From Chitinophagaceae bacterium UBA7600 (GTDB lineage Bacteria > Bacteroidota > Bacteroidia > Chitinophagales > Chitinophagaceae), in contig DLKC01000018.1 of assembly GCA_002478885.1 (NCBI GenBank), positions 1 to 64,000 of the forward strand: a stretch of DNA of 64,000 bases. Direction: 5' to 3'. Within the stretch, counting starts at the first letter, position 1. The number at the start of each line of letters is the position of its first letter. Shown in pieces: positions 52,048 through 61,918 of this stretch. Under the pieces are notes generated by a model. That model was given only the letters and a program-made list of their open reading frames with translations, had not been told where the DNA came from and ran no database searches. Position numbers and translations under genes: made by a program.

Positions 52048-52883
52048 CACCGCTTCAAAAGCCGGCTCGCATTATACCATATCTTAAACAGGAAAACTTT
52101 CGCCACAGGTACCGGTATCGATGCTTTTTGCTTTAACCGCAACCAGTCTTTGATAAGGTTGGGAAAATAACCCAGCCTCGATAACAGGTATTGCAAACTG
52201 ATCTTGCTCGCACCAACTACGTTACTGCTGTGCTGCCGGTACAGCACCAGCGGCTGCTCTATACAACTGATCTTGCCATAATAGGCGACGTGCATGCCAA
52301 TCCAGTGGTCTTGCTGGAAATTGTTGATCCTGATGGGCACGGCAACCCTGATGGCCGCACGGTTCAACAGCATGGTGCAGCCGGTGATGGTGCTGTGTGC
52401 AATAAGTTTATAGGAGTCGTTTAAGATGTCAGTGCTTTGTTTCCGGTGTTTGAAAAACGACGGGTAAAGCACCTGTAATTGTTCGTCCACAATGGCAAGG
52501 TCGCTGCAGACAAGCAGCGGGAAGTCTTTGCCATGCGCGGCTTCCAGTTTAAGCATTTCCTGCATCTGCAGGGCGATCTTATCGGCCACCCACACATCGT
52601 CCTGGTCGCAAAGCATTACATAGTCGGCGGTGCTTTTTTCCAGCAGGTAAGAAAAGTTCATGGTCGAACCCAGTTGCTTTCCGCCTTCCAGTATTTTAAT
52701 TTTACCCGGCATGGCAGCCTGGTATGACTTAATTATACTGGTCGTTTCGTCGGTTGAGCCATCATCGCTGCTGATGATCGACCAGTTGGTATAGGTCTGG
52801 TTTTGTATCGATGCAATTTGCTCACCCAAAAACCGGGCGCCATTATAGGTAGCAAGTAATATTTCCACGCTTTCGTTTGCCAT
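52047..52883 (-). CDS. GT2-family glycosyltransferase
   Basis: The 278-residue GT-A enzyme begins with VEILLATYNGARFLGEQIAS, then SSDDGSTDET and the DxD region LCDQDDVW. The style fits rhamnosyl-type GT2 enzymes of O-antigen loci. Its stop codon abuts the repeat cluster. Confidence 0.92.
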   Translation of the reverse strand: MANESVEILLATYNGARFLGEQIASIQNQTYTNWSIISSDDGSTDETTSIIKSYQAAMPGKIKILEGGKQLGSTMNFSYLLEKSTADYVMLCDQDDVWVADKIALQMQEMLKLEAAHGKDFPLLVCSDLAIVDEQLQVLYPSFFKHRKQSTDILNDSYKLIAHSTITGCTMLLNRAAIRVAVPIRINNFQQDHWIGMHVAYYGKISCIEQPLVLYRQHSSNVVGASKISLQYLLSRLGYFPNLIKDWLRLKQKASIPVPVAKVFLFKIWYNASRLLKR

Positions 52884-53005
52884 AAAAATTCAGTTGTTAA
52901 ACAACAGTAGGGGGATCACCGGGAATTGCTGGTTTAGCAATTGCGGAATTTGGTGATTTAAATCCCAAAATCACTCAATCCAAAATCTCAATCTCAAAAT
53001 TCATT

Positions 53006-54376
53006 TCACACCGCCTGTGGTATTTGCTTCACCTGCTGAGACCGGTGCAATAAATAAGCGGTTACCCAAACAGCAAGGATGGTGATCGCCAGCAGCAGGT
53101 AGAGGATATTATAAAAATATTCGTTAACGCCGCCGGTAATATTGCTCGTAAAAGAAAAGAACACAAACAGGCCCAGGAACAGCGGCGTCTTAGGTAAACG
53201 CAAAAACAAAATATGCAGGCTTTGTATTAAAAAACCGATCCACAGGGGTGTTAAAAAAACACCCCACCACCCGAAATTGGCATAAGCCTCGCCAATAAAC
53301 AAGGTATTGTAAACCCCGCCAAGATCGGCAAAGCCGGGCGTCGTTGTCTCCAGTACAATCCGGCCCGACCGGTCCGAAAAATGACTCAGCGGCAGCACCT
53401 TCGACAAACTGCTGAACCCGATAAAAGGATGGTCAGATGGAAATATTTCAAAATGCTGGTACAGCGAAGAGACCTGGCTGATCAGTATTCTGCCCGTGAT
53501 CCCGCTGTTGTAGGAAAAAAAGATTTCCATGATATCCTGCTTGGCAATGACCATGTAAATGATCCCAAGCAGCACCAGCAACAACACAATAAGGCCAAGG
53601 AATTTCTTAAAAGATATATTACCGCTGATCAGCACTTTTAAAAAGATAAACCCGGTGAGGAACCTGATAAACGGACTTTTCGATGCATCGTATGTGAGCA
53701 TCATAAACGCGAAGAAAAACATAATGTAAAACCAGAACCTGTTTTTCAGCGATTTATCGATCAGGTAATAACAGTAAAAAATATAACAGAGTATCGGCGT
53801 TAATACCAGCCCGAAGAAATTCTTTACATACACATTGCCGGCAAAATCTTTATCGGCGATCTTACGCAGTGCAAGCACATCATCGGCGCTGGAAAGAAAG
53901 AACGATTTAATAAATGGTATGGTACCGATGCTGATAAAAGTATACGTGATCGCCAGCATGCAGATGACCGCCAGTATGTACAGGGGTATCTTTACATAGC
54001 TGTCGTATTCGGAGAACAGGCTGCGGATGGGCTTTGCATGGTAGGCATCGATCTCTTTCGAATTGAAGTTGAAAAAGATATTCGCGATGATCATGCCCAC
54101 GGCAATAGCAATCATGGCATAGGAAATACACTCCCACACCAGCAGTTTTGTTTTCGGGCCGCCAAGAATATTATCAATAAGGTTATTGAACTCCGCGTTG
54201 TTGAATAACAGGATAACGATAGAGCCGAGATAAGAAAAGATCAGCAGGTCAAAATAAAAAATATACGAGATCATATTCACCTGCGTAATTTTCAACGAGC
54301 CCGCTGAAAACTTGTATAGCCTTGCAGCAACTAGGCAGACAAGCAGGGAGAGTAGTATGATAGTGTACCAACTCAT
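53006..54376 (-). CDS. Wzy-like oligosaccharide repeat-unit polymerase
   Basis: The 456-residue membrane protein has about 11-12 helices and a large periplasmic loop (about 290-370) with SFSDR-like and RIVLETTTPGFADLGG segments. Weak conservation but correct topology and context point to an O-antigen/capsule polymerase. It lies between glycosyltransferase genes. Confidence 0.75.
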   Translation of the reverse strand: MSWYTIILLSLLVCLVAARLYKFSAGSLKITQVNMISYIFYFDLLIFSYLGSIVILLFNNAEFNNLIDNILGGPKTKLLVWECISYAMIAIAVGMIIANIFFNFNSKEIDAYHAKPIRSLFSEYDSYVKIPLYILAVICMLAITYTFISIGTIPFIKSFFLSSADDVLALRKIADKDFAGNVYVKNFFGLVLTPILCYIFYCYYLIDKSLKNRFWFYIMFFFAFMMLTYDASKSPFIRFLTGFIFLKVLISGNISFKKFLGLIVLLLVLLGIIYMVIAKQDIMEIFFSYNSGITGRILISQVSSLYQHFEIFPSDHPFIGFSSLSKVLPLSHFSDRSGRIVLETTTPGFADLGGVYNTLFIGEAYANFGWWGVFLTPLWIGFLIQSLHILFLRLPKTPLFLGLFVFFSFTSNITGGVNEYFYNILYLLLAITILAVWVTAYLLHRSQQVKQIPQAV

Positions 54377-54379
54377 GCT

Positions 54380-55669
54380 TTATGTATGCAGTAGTTTATC
54401 ATAAATGCCAACATACTTTTCTGCATTGGTCTTTGCATCAAAACGTTTCGCCGTTTGAATGCATCTTTCAGTTACAGGCGCTTTGTTTGCTTCACAGGCT
54501 TTCAGGTAAGGAATCACCGACGCTTCATCATCCATTTCATAGGTAATGCCGGTTTGTGTCTCCGTGACCAGTTTTGAGGCTGCGCCAATTTTATTATTGA
54601 CGATAACCGGTAATCCTGTTGCAAGATATTCTCCCGTCTTCGAGGCAATCATGGTATAGCCTAATATTTTGTCCAATTCATTCGTGATCTTCTTAAAAGG
54701 CAATGAAGCATAGTCTGCAACATTCAGGTAATTGTTTACTTCCTGCTGCGTACGCCCCTTTACCACGATCAGTTCATTCCCGTCAAACCCTGCTCCGGTA
54801 AAGGACTGCATCAATTCCTCTTTTGTATTGGAAGTAATCAATAACAATTTCGTGTTACCAAAAGCGGCTTTAAATGCTTTGTACAGGTTGAACAGGTTCT
54901 TTTTCTGGTGCCAGCCTGTATCGCTGATCTCTCCGAGATAGGTCAGCACTTTATCTTCCTGCGAAACATTTAATGCAGTTCTTAACTGGTTACGCTCAGC
55001 GTCAGTAAGCTTATGAAAGATCACCAGGTTGGTGCTTGTATAGATGGTATGCACTTCAGGATTACCCGTTATCACATTTACATAATCAGTAAACGTATCG
55101 GAGACATTTACGACTGCATCAGACGCTCTAAAAAGCTCCTTTTCCTTATCCTTCCAAAAAGCATAATCCTGTTCATTCAAATGCTTTTTCAACAAACCCT
55201 CTTCGGGAAAATTCCCCCTGGTATCGAAGATGAGTTTGAACCTGGCCGACATATCTTTTTCTCTCAGCTTTTGCATCAGGCGTGTTGGCGTATAGCTTCG
55301 GCAATGCACCAGTCCAATGTTATTTTTTTGAATAAACCTTTTTATAAAACTCAACTGCGACCTGTCGTAGATATTTATTTTATCTGCCGGCGTATAAAAC
55401 CATGGCGACGGGACAAACAACAAACGGTAGAAGAAATGAATGCCGTGCTCCGCACAGGCAGCTTTTATTTTCTTCAACTCTTCCAGGAACAGGAAGGGAT
55501 GTTTCATAAATTTCCTGTTACCCAACGGTACGCCCGACAACAAAAAAACCTCGAGGTCTTTCCTTTCATTTTTAATCAGCTTCAGCTGTTCAACTACCTG
55601 GTTTTTAAAAATGCCGTTCTCAATAATCACTTCCCCCCAGGTTACATATAACAGGTTATTTCCCTTCAT
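54380..55669 (-). CDS. GT4-like glycosyltransferase
   Basis: The 429-residue protein shows a GT-B layout: CRSYTPTRLMQKL and FDTRGNFPEEG in the first half, LTYLGEISDTGWHQKKNLF at the hinge and SKTGEYLATGLPVIVNNKIG at the donor site. It overlaps the start of the epimerase gene upstream by 14 bases and ends three bases before the polymerase start. Confidence 0.85.
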   Translation of the reverse strand: MKGNNLLYVTWGEVIIENGIFKNQVVEQLKLIKNERKDLEVFLLSGVPLGNRKFMKHPFLFLEELKKIKAACAEHGIHFFYRLLFVPSPWFYTPADKINIYDRSQLSFIKRFIQKNNIGLVHCRSYTPTRLMQKLREKDMSARFKLIFDTRGNFPEEGLLKKHLNEQDYAFWKDKEKELFRASDAVVNVSDTFTDYVNVITGNPEVHTIYTSTNLVIFHKLTDAERNQLRTALNVSQEDKVLTYLGEISDTGWHQKKNLFNLYKAFKAAFGNTKLLLITSNTKEELMQSFTGAGFDGNELIVVKGRTQQEVNNYLNVADYASLPFKKITNELDKILGYTMIASKTGEYLATGLPVIVNNKIGAASKLVTETQTGITYEMDDEASVIPYLKACEANKAPVTERCIQTAKRFDAKTNAEKYVGIYDKLLHT

Positions 55670-56762
55670 AATCCTCCTTTAAAATTGCAGCGATGCTATC
55701 ACTCACAAAACCTTCCCCATACAGTGGCTTTGCATTGGCAAGGTCCATGGTATCTATTGCAGCAAAAGCCTGTAGTATCAGATCTTTGTCGGCGCCCGCC
55801 AGTTTGTTGTAACCGTGCTCCACCAGCTCAACCCATTCTGTTTCATCCCGCAAAGTAATACAGGGCTTTTTGGAGAAATAAGCTTCCTTCTGTAAGCCGC
55901 CGCTGTCGGTGAATACACAGGTGGTATGTTTCAGCAGCGTGAGCATGTCAAAGAAACCCACAGGCTCCATTACTTCAATACCTGCGGCAATTTGAATATT
56001 GCCCTGCTCCACCGTTTTCTTTGTGCCGGGATGCATGGGCAGCACGATCTTTAACTGCTGGCTGATCTCATTCAACGCATCAAAAATATGTTGAAGCCTT
56101 CCCAGGTCGCCCAGGTTTTCTGCGCGGTGCAACGTGCACAAAGCAAAAGGCTGCTTTACTATTTCTTTTACAGGCCCTGTACTTTTCTCTTCGGCAAAAC
56201 CAGAAAAATATTCCGCCGCATCTTTCATTACATCACCGATCAGTTCTACCCTTATTTTCTTTTTCTGTTTCGTGGTAAAATGGTCAAAGCCTTCCAGCTT
56301 CAGGTTTTGAATGGCCGTTGTGGTCGGGCAAAACAAAATATCGCTCAGCCTGTCGGTAACGATCCTGTTCACCTCTTCCGGCATGTTCATGTTAAAGCTG
56401 CGCAACCCCGCTTCAATATGCACCATCTTCACCTTCGTTTTGGAGGCGGCGATAGCGCCCGCCATGGTGCTGTTGGTGTCGCCATATACCATCAGGTAAT
56501 CGGGCTTCAGTTCAGTGATCAGCGCTTCAATCTTTTCGATCATCCTGCCCGTCATGGCGCCATGCGAAAGATTACCGATCTGCAGGTTGTATGCCGGTTT
56601 GGGAATATTCATTTCTGTGAAAAAGATCTCGCTCATCTTTTCATCATAATGCTGACCGGTATGAATGATGATCTCTTCGATACCCTGTTTCTTCAATGCC
56701 ATGCTTACAACAGAAGCCTTTACAAACTGCGGCCTTGCGCCGATTATGGTGAGTACTTTCAT
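55656..56762 (-). CDS. wecB: Non-hydrolysing UDP-GlcNAc 2-epimerase family protein
   Basis: The length of 368 residues and the motifs GARPQFVKAS, HTGQHYDEKMS, GDTNSTMAGA, LHRAENLG and TDSGGLQKEA are those of WecB. The family also contains WbpI/WlbD, acting on UDP-2,3-diacetamido-glucuronate. The Gfo/Idh gene at 61919 resembles WbpB/WlbA, so that alternative should be kept open. Confidence 0.88.
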   Translation of the reverse strand: MKVLTIIGARPQFVKASVVSMALKKQGIEEIIIHTGQHYDEKMSEIFFTEMNIPKPAYNLQIGNLSHGAMTGRMIEKIEALITELKPDYLMVYGDTNSTMAGAIAASKTKVKMVHIEAGLRSFNMNMPEEVNRIVTDRLSDILFCPTTTAIQNLKLEGFDHFTTKQKKKIRVELIGDVMKDAAEYFSGFAEEKSTGPVKEIVKQPFALCTLHRAENLGDLGRLQHIFDALNEISQQLKIVLPMHPGTKKTVEQGNIQIAAGIEVMEPVGFFDMLTLLKHTTCVFTDSGGLQKEAYFSKKPCITLRDETEWVELVEHGYNKLAGADKDLILQAFAAIDTMDLANAKPLYGEGFVSDSIAAILKEDYEGK

Positions 56763-56882
56763 AAGTTATTGATGCCCCCATCTCCTAAAGGGGAGCTGTT
56801 ATCTTCAGTCAATTTAGAATTTGTTTTACCGGACGTCTTATATTTTTTTTGAGCCGGGCTTTATATTTCTATTTGGCTTTTC

Positions 56883-56904
56883 TTGCGTCGCACGCTTGTA
56901 CGGT
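56883..56904 (-). repeat. Dispersed intergenic repeat
   Basis: TTGCGTCGCACGCTTGTACG, the same variant as at 34031, stands just upstream of wecB. Confidence 0.65.
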
Positions 56905-57059
56905 ATAACAAGCAGGAGCAGTGCGCTACAAGTTCATTCTCTTTTATACGATCGGTTGCTGCCCCCAACCATAAAAACTGCACTATCATGACCGTGTGGA
57001 CACCAACCATTACAGTTAATTATTGCTGAAGCGCAAAACCAGTCCGGAACGACCCATTC

Positions 57060-57632
57060 ACCATGCCTTTTCACTGCACTAACCCGTTTTACCCAAATCA
57101 TGCAGCACACCGTGAGGTGTGGCGTTGGCAAGCGAAAACGCGCGGAGCCCTGCCTGCGTGACGCAGTCAGGCAGGGTTCGGGTTTCGCTTGAATCCGCTT
57201 CGCGGATCACGAACACCTCTAAAAAAATATAAGCGTTGTTCGTAATTTTCTTTCTTGCCCGACTGCCCCTGACAGGCGGGGGTTACTTTCTTTTTATTCA
57301 CCGCCCCTTCACTGCATTACCAGTCTTACCCAAAATATGCTATAGACCGTGAGGTGTGGCGTTGGCAAGCGAAAACGCGCGGAGCGATCGGGTTTCGCTT
57401 GAATTTTCTTTGTTCGCAACCTCCCATTCCGGTTGCCTTTCTTTTTTTCAAGAAAAAGAAAGTGGCAAAGCCTGCATAAAAACGAATTTGTGTATAAAGG
57501 AAATTCTTGAAAAAAGCCGTTGAACGACCCACTTTCCTATCCGGCACTGTATCCACCAACCGAAAAAATCAGTCCTGGTGCTGGTCGCTGCCCCCACCAA
57601 CCGAAAGACCTAAAAAAATCTGAGCGTTGGTT
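57060..57632. repeat. Composite long repeat block A
   Basis: Two copies of a composite unit begin at about 57109 and 57348 with CGTGAGGTGTGGCGTTGGC, followed by AAGCGAAAACGCGCGGAGC, then GGGTTTCGCTTGAA. The first copy carries a 27-base palindromic insert and continues through ATCCGCTTCGCGGAT. The second ends in a hairpin of the type CTTTCTTTTT...AAAAAGAAAG (57437-57463). Together with the wecB-proximal repeat this fills the 870-base gap up to the toxin gene; reading frames in it are not supported. Confidence 0.8.
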
Positions 57633-57905
57633 TTAATCATAGTGAAAGCGACATTGAATAATATAGCATTTCTGGTCTGTCCCTTTTTTGCCTTCAATTT
57701 TATACACAAGTCTATGCTCACCTGTAATTCGTCTGGACCAATAGCCTTTTAAATCGTATCTGAGTGGTTCAGGTTTACCAATTCCCTGGAATGGTGTTTT
57801 TTTAATTTCATTTAGCAGGTCTTTGATTTTTTCAGCAATGCTGTTATCTGTCTCAATCCAGTATTGAAAGTCTTCCCATCCGTGTTCTGTAAACTCGAAA
57901 TTCAT
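57633..57905 (-). CDS. yoeB: YoeB/Txe-family mRNA-interferase toxin
   Basis: The 90-residue product aligns along its length with YoeB: GIGKPEPLRYDLKGYWSRRI, GEHRLVYKI and the C-terminal RFHYD. Catalytic residues are retained as Glu46, Arg65, His88 and Tyr89. YoeB cuts mRNA in the ribosomal A site. It lies 11 bases after its antitoxin gene. Confidence 0.95.
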   Translation of the reverse strand: MNFEFTEHGWEDFQYWIETDNSIAEKIKDLLNEIKKTPFQGIGKPEPLRYDLKGYWSRRITGEHRLVYKIEGKKGTDQKCYIIQCRFHYD

Positions 57906-57916
57906 GACGAACGCTT

Positions 57917-58165
57917 TTATAATTTGAACTTTCGGGTTTCACCACTCTTTATTTGATTTATTGAATCATGAAGACGTTCCCTGTTTGCAGCAGTTGAAAG
58001 CAAGTGTCCGGTTTCATTAAGTGAGTTGTACTCTTTCATTGATAATATTACTACGGCTTCATCTTCAGAAGCTCTCGAAACGACAATTATGTCTGACGAC
58101 TTAGAAACATCATCCAGGTATTTTTTCATGTTGTTTCTTAACTGAGTTATGGATACAGCTTGCAT
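57917..58165 (-). CDS. yefM: YefM/Axe-family antitoxin
   Basis: The 82-residue protein has the Phd/YefM N-terminal fold ([34 protein letters not shown]) and a flexible C-terminal toxin-binding tail. It would neutralise YoeB and repress the operon through the TGTACA-type sites just upstream. Confidence 0.95.
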   Translation of the reverse strand: MQAVSITQLRNNMKKYLDDVSKSSDIIVVSRASEDEAVVILSMKEYNSLNETGHLLSTAANRERLHDSINQIKSGETRKFKL

Positions 58166-58185
58166 ATTTTTTCAGTTTTGCTGCT

Positions 58186-58219
58186 CAAATGTACGCAAAT
58201 ATGTACAAAATAACGTACA
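58186..58219 (-). promoter_or_regulatory. YefM operator with three TGTACA-like cores and promoter box
   Basis: TGTACG (58190-58195), TGTACA (58202-58207) and CGTACA (58214-58219) have centres exactly 12 bases apart. TGTACA is the known core of the YefM-YoeB operator in enterobacteria. On the minus strand TACATTTG (58193-58186) matches TAnnTTTG and overlaps the first core. Confidence 0.75.
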
Positions 58220-58249
58220 TTAAGGAAAGCGAATTTGTAAAATTGCTGA

Positions 58250-58842
58250 TGGTGGTTAGTGGGGAGACTAACCACTGGAGTGAATCAAACCGCCACCTCG
58301 CAAGCCGCGTAAATCCCTGCTCGCCCGATCAGGCGAGATGCACAGTTGTCGGTGCAACGAACCATTGCTGAAGCTACAGTAGTACCACAGCTTCATCACG
58401 GCGAATGAAAGAAACGGGCTGTACATCGTTTCTTTCTTGAATTTTCTTTGGTTACTTTCTTTTTTTCAAGAAAAAGAAAGTGACAAAGCCTGCATAAAAA
58501 CGAATTTGTGTTTAAAGGAAATTCCTGAAAAAAGCTGTTGTGTATTTTTCTTTGCAACCTCCCATTCCGGTTGCCTTTCTTTGTTTCAAGAAAAAGAAAG
58601 TGACAAAACCAATCCTGGAACGACCCACTTTCCTATCCGACACTTTCTCCTCCAACCGAAAAAACTGCACTGCGGTGGTCGGTGAAGACACCAACCACTA
58701 GATTGAAAACCATTAGTCTAAACTTGTCGCTTATAGCTTAAAGCTTGCAGCCCCCTTTCCATCTTTGCTGGTTTTCTGACCAACAGCACAAGTGAGTGAC
58801 ACAACCGACGATGCCACATGCACCGAAGCTGACAAACAAAAA
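58250..58842. repeat. Composite repeat block B and intergenic gap
   Basis: The gap between asnB and yefM holds a hairpin CTCGCC-CGATCA-GGCGAG near 58319-58336, two copies of the CTTTCTTT...AAAGAAAG hairpin (58454-58481 and 58574-58601) with the shared tail AAAACGAATTTGTGT, and a divergent dispersed repeat ACAAGTGAGTGACACAAC (58788-58805). No gene is supported. Confidence 0.75.
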
Positions 58843-60687
58843 TCAAATCTTCACATCAAAAACTTCAATCCACTTCGCAAAGCATAACGCACGCCAAACC
58901 GTGAAATCAAACGCTTCGCGGCCCTCCACCACACGGTCGAATTTTTCTACGATATGCTGGTTGATAAATCCATTGCTTATTGCCACAGCTTTCTCCAAAT
59001 CACTGCGGAGCTGCGCGCTGTATTCCTTTACCCAAACCGCTTCGGGCGTTACAAAACCCATTTTATCTTTGCGGTTGAGCACTTTTGCGGGCAGCACGTC
59101 TTGCATGGCCCTGCGCAATACCGATTTGGTAATGCCATTGCTGATCTTCTCCGATGCAGGAAGATTGTAGATAAACTGCGCCAGCCGGTAATCGAGAAAG
59201 GGCACACGCGCCTCGATGGAAAAAGCCATGGAATCACGGTCTTCAAAATGCAGCAGCATCGGCAGGTTGGAAGAAACAACCTGTGAATACGACATCTGCT
59301 GCACCGAAGAAAAACTGATATCATCCGCCGTATGTTTTGTACTCTGGTAGGGATAATTGATCCAGTCCTGTTGTTGCTTGCCAAGTTTTTTTATCAGCAG
59401 CCATACCGGCAACGGCACCGCGTTTTTGACGATCTCTTTCACGATAAAACCATTGCTGTAAAGGCCGAGGCTTTTGATGCCTTTTAACTCTGCACCCAGT
59501 TTTTTGAATTGTCCCTTTTTGATGAGTTCCCAGAAATAAACACCGTAGTAAGAATGGTAGCCCGCGAGTATTTCATCGGCGCCCTGCCCGTCGAGCATTA
59601 CGGTAATATTTTCTTCCCTTGCCTTTTTAAACACGCTCCATTGCGCAAACACGCTGGTGCTGCCGAATGGTTCATCCTGGTGCCACACAATCTTCGAAAG
59701 CTGGTTGTATAAGTCCGTGAGGTCAGGAAATATTTTGTGGTTAATACATTTTGCCTTTTCAACAACCGCATCAATATATTCCTGCTCGTCGTATTTCTTA
59801 TTTTCAAAACAACTGGAAACCGTCTCCTGTAGTTCCTGTTTATTAAGCGCACGCAGTTGCTCATTTACCGTGAGTACAACAGAAGAACTGTCGAGCCCGC
59901 CCGATAAACAGGATCCCACTTTTACATCGGCACGCAACCGCAGACTGACCGAACTGCTGAAGAGTTTTTTAAAGGTTGCCGCTGCGGAATCAGCGGGTTC
60001 ATAGTCCGCAGGCTGGGTAATATCAAACCATTGTTGAATCTGCTGTTTACCAGTGTTGAGATCGTACAAAAGATAGTGCCCGCCTTTTAGCTGGTACACG
60101 CCTTCAAACATGGTTTCGTGCGTAAGGTCCTGCAATCCGAATTGTAGAAATTCGTACACCCGTTCCTTATTGGCAACAGCCTGCCAGCCCGCCAATACGG
60201 TGAAGGCTTTTATCTCAGAAGCGAACGCGAAATAATCATCGCGCCGGTAGTAGTAAAACGGTTTTACGCCAAAACGGTCCCTTGCGCAAAAGAGTTTGTT
60301 ATTGGCTTTGTCAAGTAAGGCAAAGGCAAACATTCCGTTAAAATGGCTGAGGCAACCTTCGCCCCAGCAATCATATGCGGCAAGCATTACTTCGGTATCG
60401 GAATGGGAGGTGAAATCGTAACCTTTTTTTACCAGTTCTTCTTTTATTTCGATATAGTTATAAACCTCTCCGTTATAGATAATCGTGTATTTGTCGTGCC
60501 AGTGCATGGGCTGTGTGCCGCCTTCGCTCAGGTCGATGATGGAAAGCCGCAGGTGCCCGAGCGCCACATTGTTCCATTGATAGATATTATTCCCGTTTGG
60601 TCCACGGTGCTGGATAATATCCGTCATTTTTTTGATGGAGGAAAGATGTTCTTCTTTGGTGGCAATGATGCCGGCGATTCCGCACAT
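58843..60687 (-). CDS. asnB: Asparagine synthetase, glutamine-hydrolysing
   Basis: The 614-residue protein has an N-terminal class II glutaminase (catalytic Cys2 in MCGIAG, HRGPNG) and a C-terminal ATP-pyrophosphatase domain with SGGLDSSSV. AsnB-like enzymes recur in O-antigen/capsule loci, where some amidate sugar uronates (WbpS-like), so the substrate may be a sugar carboxylate rather than aspartate. It abuts the flippase gene with no gap. Confidence 0.92.
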   Translation of the reverse strand: MCGIAGIIATKEEHLSSIKKMTDIIQHRGPNGNNIYQWNNVALGHLRLSIIDLSEGGTQPMHWHDKYTIIYNGEVYNYIEIKEELVKKGYDFTSHSDTEVMLAAYDCWGEGCLSHFNGMFAFALLDKANNKLFCARDRFGVKPFYYYRRDDYFAFASEIKAFTVLAGWQAVANKERVYEFLQFGLQDLTHETMFEGVYQLKGGHYLLYDLNTGKQQIQQWFDITQPADYEPADSAAATFKKLFSSSVSLRLRADVKVGSCLSGGLDSSSVVLTVNEQLRALNKQELQETVSSCFENKKYDEQEYIDAVVEKAKCINHKIFPDLTDLYNQLSKIVWHQDEPFGSTSVFAQWSVFKKAREENITVMLDGQGADEILAGYHSYYGVYFWELIKKGQFKKLGAELKGIKSLGLYSNGFIVKEIVKNAVPLPVWLLIKKLGKQQQDWINYPYQSTKHTADDISFSSVQQMSYSQVVSSNLPMLLHFEDRDSMAFSIEARVPFLDYRLAQFIYNLPASEKISNGITKSVLRRAMQDVLPAKVLNRKDKMGFVTPEAVWVKEYSAQLRSDLEKAVAISNGFINQHIVEKFDRVVEGREAFDFTVWRALCFAKWIEVFDVKI

Positions 60688-61917
60688 TTATTTTAATATT
60701 TTAAAGATGATCCACAGGCAGGTTCCGTAAATAAAACAGTCAAAAGCGGCATATGCCACAACCAGTGACTCGATGGAAAGAACACGGATGCCTATGAAAG
60801 AGATCAATACAATCAAAAGAAAATAGCCTGTTTGCCAGGCGGCGAGCTTTTTCAACTCCTGTGTGGCGATAAACACCGAAGAAACCGGGTTAACGATCAG
60901 CCTGATAAAAAAAGAAACAGACATAATGCTGGCCAGTTCGCCACTCAGTTCCCATTTGGCGCCAAACACCGTAGCAAAAAGAAACGGTGAAAGAAAGTAA
61001 ATGCCCAACCCGCCAACAATTGCGATAAGCACCAGCCATTTGAGCGTTTTAAACAACTCGTCTTTGATGAGTCTTTTATCGCCGTTCAACGAGGTAATGC
61101 GTTGCAAAAAAACCTGTGCGATTGCCTGGCCCACCAAAACGGTCGGTAAAGTAATGAGTCTTTGCGCAAGCGAATAATAACCCAGCTCGTCAGCGCTGTA
61201 ACCGGCTTTGATAAAAAAGATGGGCGCAAAGATGGAGATGCTGTCCATCAGCGTGCTCGGTGCATTGATAAACGCGTACTCCTTATAGCGCCTGAATGTA
61301 CTCGCGAATATTTTATACCTCATGCCGATAGCATGGCCTTTGCTCCGCTGCCGGTACCCGATATACAGCGAAGACGCAGACTGCCCTATCAGGTAAGCGG
61401 TAATCAGCCCCGATCTTAACAATGCGGCAAAGCCAAACGCAACCTGCAACAATGCCGTGGATAAGCTTTGTATTACCCTCGAAGAAGAAACAAGCCTGAA
61501 CTCCTGGTTCCTGATGGCGAGGTAGTTGTTGATGTTAAAATACCCGAACAGGAAAATCGAAACAGGCAATAACACAAAAAGCATATTGGAGCCAAGTAGC
61601 CCCGTAAGATGAAAAACCTCCGATACGGCAAAAGGAAAATATAAAACCAGGCTCCCCATGGCCGCAAGCCAAACGGCGGTATTGAAAATAAATGCTGCCT
61701 CCCGGTGCGACTTGGGCGAAAGAATAGCCATCTCGTATCTACCTGCGATTACCGTGCCTGCCACATTGATGATGGAAACAAATAAGGCAAGGTTGCCTAA
61801 TTCAGCAGGACTGTACAGCCGGGTTAGCACCGGGGAAACCAATACAGGGACCGCCTGCGCGATCATGGTCCCCGACATAAGCACTAAAATATTTTTTAGT
61901 GTGTTGGTGAGTTTCAA
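60688..61917 (-). CDS. Wzx-like polysaccharide flippase
   Basis: I favour the TTG at 61917, giving KLTNTLKNILVLMSGTMIAQ, a normal Wzx N-terminus (409 residues); a TTG at 61947 would overlap the upstream gene by 29 bases. About 12 membrane helices and the PVLTRLYSPAELGNLALF segment identify the MATE/MVF-type polysaccharide transporters. It flips lipid-linked repeat units to the periplasm. Confidence 0.88.
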   Translation of the reverse strand: MKLTNTLKNILVLMSGTMIAQAVPVLVSPVLTRLYSPAELGNLALFVSIINVAGTVIAGRYEMAILSPKSHREAAFIFNTAVWLAAMGSLVLYFPFAVSEVFHLTGLLGSNMLFVLLPVSIFLFGYFNINNYLAIRNQEFRLVSSSRVIQSLSTALLQVAFGFAALLRSGLITAYLIGQSASSLYIGYRQRSKGHAIGMRYKIFASTFRRYKEYAFINAPSTLMDSISIFAPIFFIKAGYSADELGYYSLAQRLITLPTVLVGQAIAQVFLQRITSLNGDKRLIKDELFKTLKWLVLIAIVGGLGIYFLSPFLFATVFGAKWELSGELASIMSVSFFIRLIVNPVSSVFIATQELKKLAAWQTGYFLLIVLISFIGIRVLSIESLVVAYAAFDCFIYGTCLWIIFKILK

Positions 61918-61918
61918 T

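Noticed and set aside
51612..52170. Open frames of about 150-180 codons on the plus strand through the GTCATGCC repeat cluster
   Set aside because: They are antisense to two glycosyltransferase genes at their ends and otherwise encode only the repeat (low-complexity Cys/His/Leu-rich peptides).
57326..57559. Minus-strand frames of 60-77 codons in the composite repeats (also at 58512-58694, 63057-63287, 63587-63802)
   Set aside because: They recur only because the repeat recurs, and cross its hairpins; no start signals or domain.
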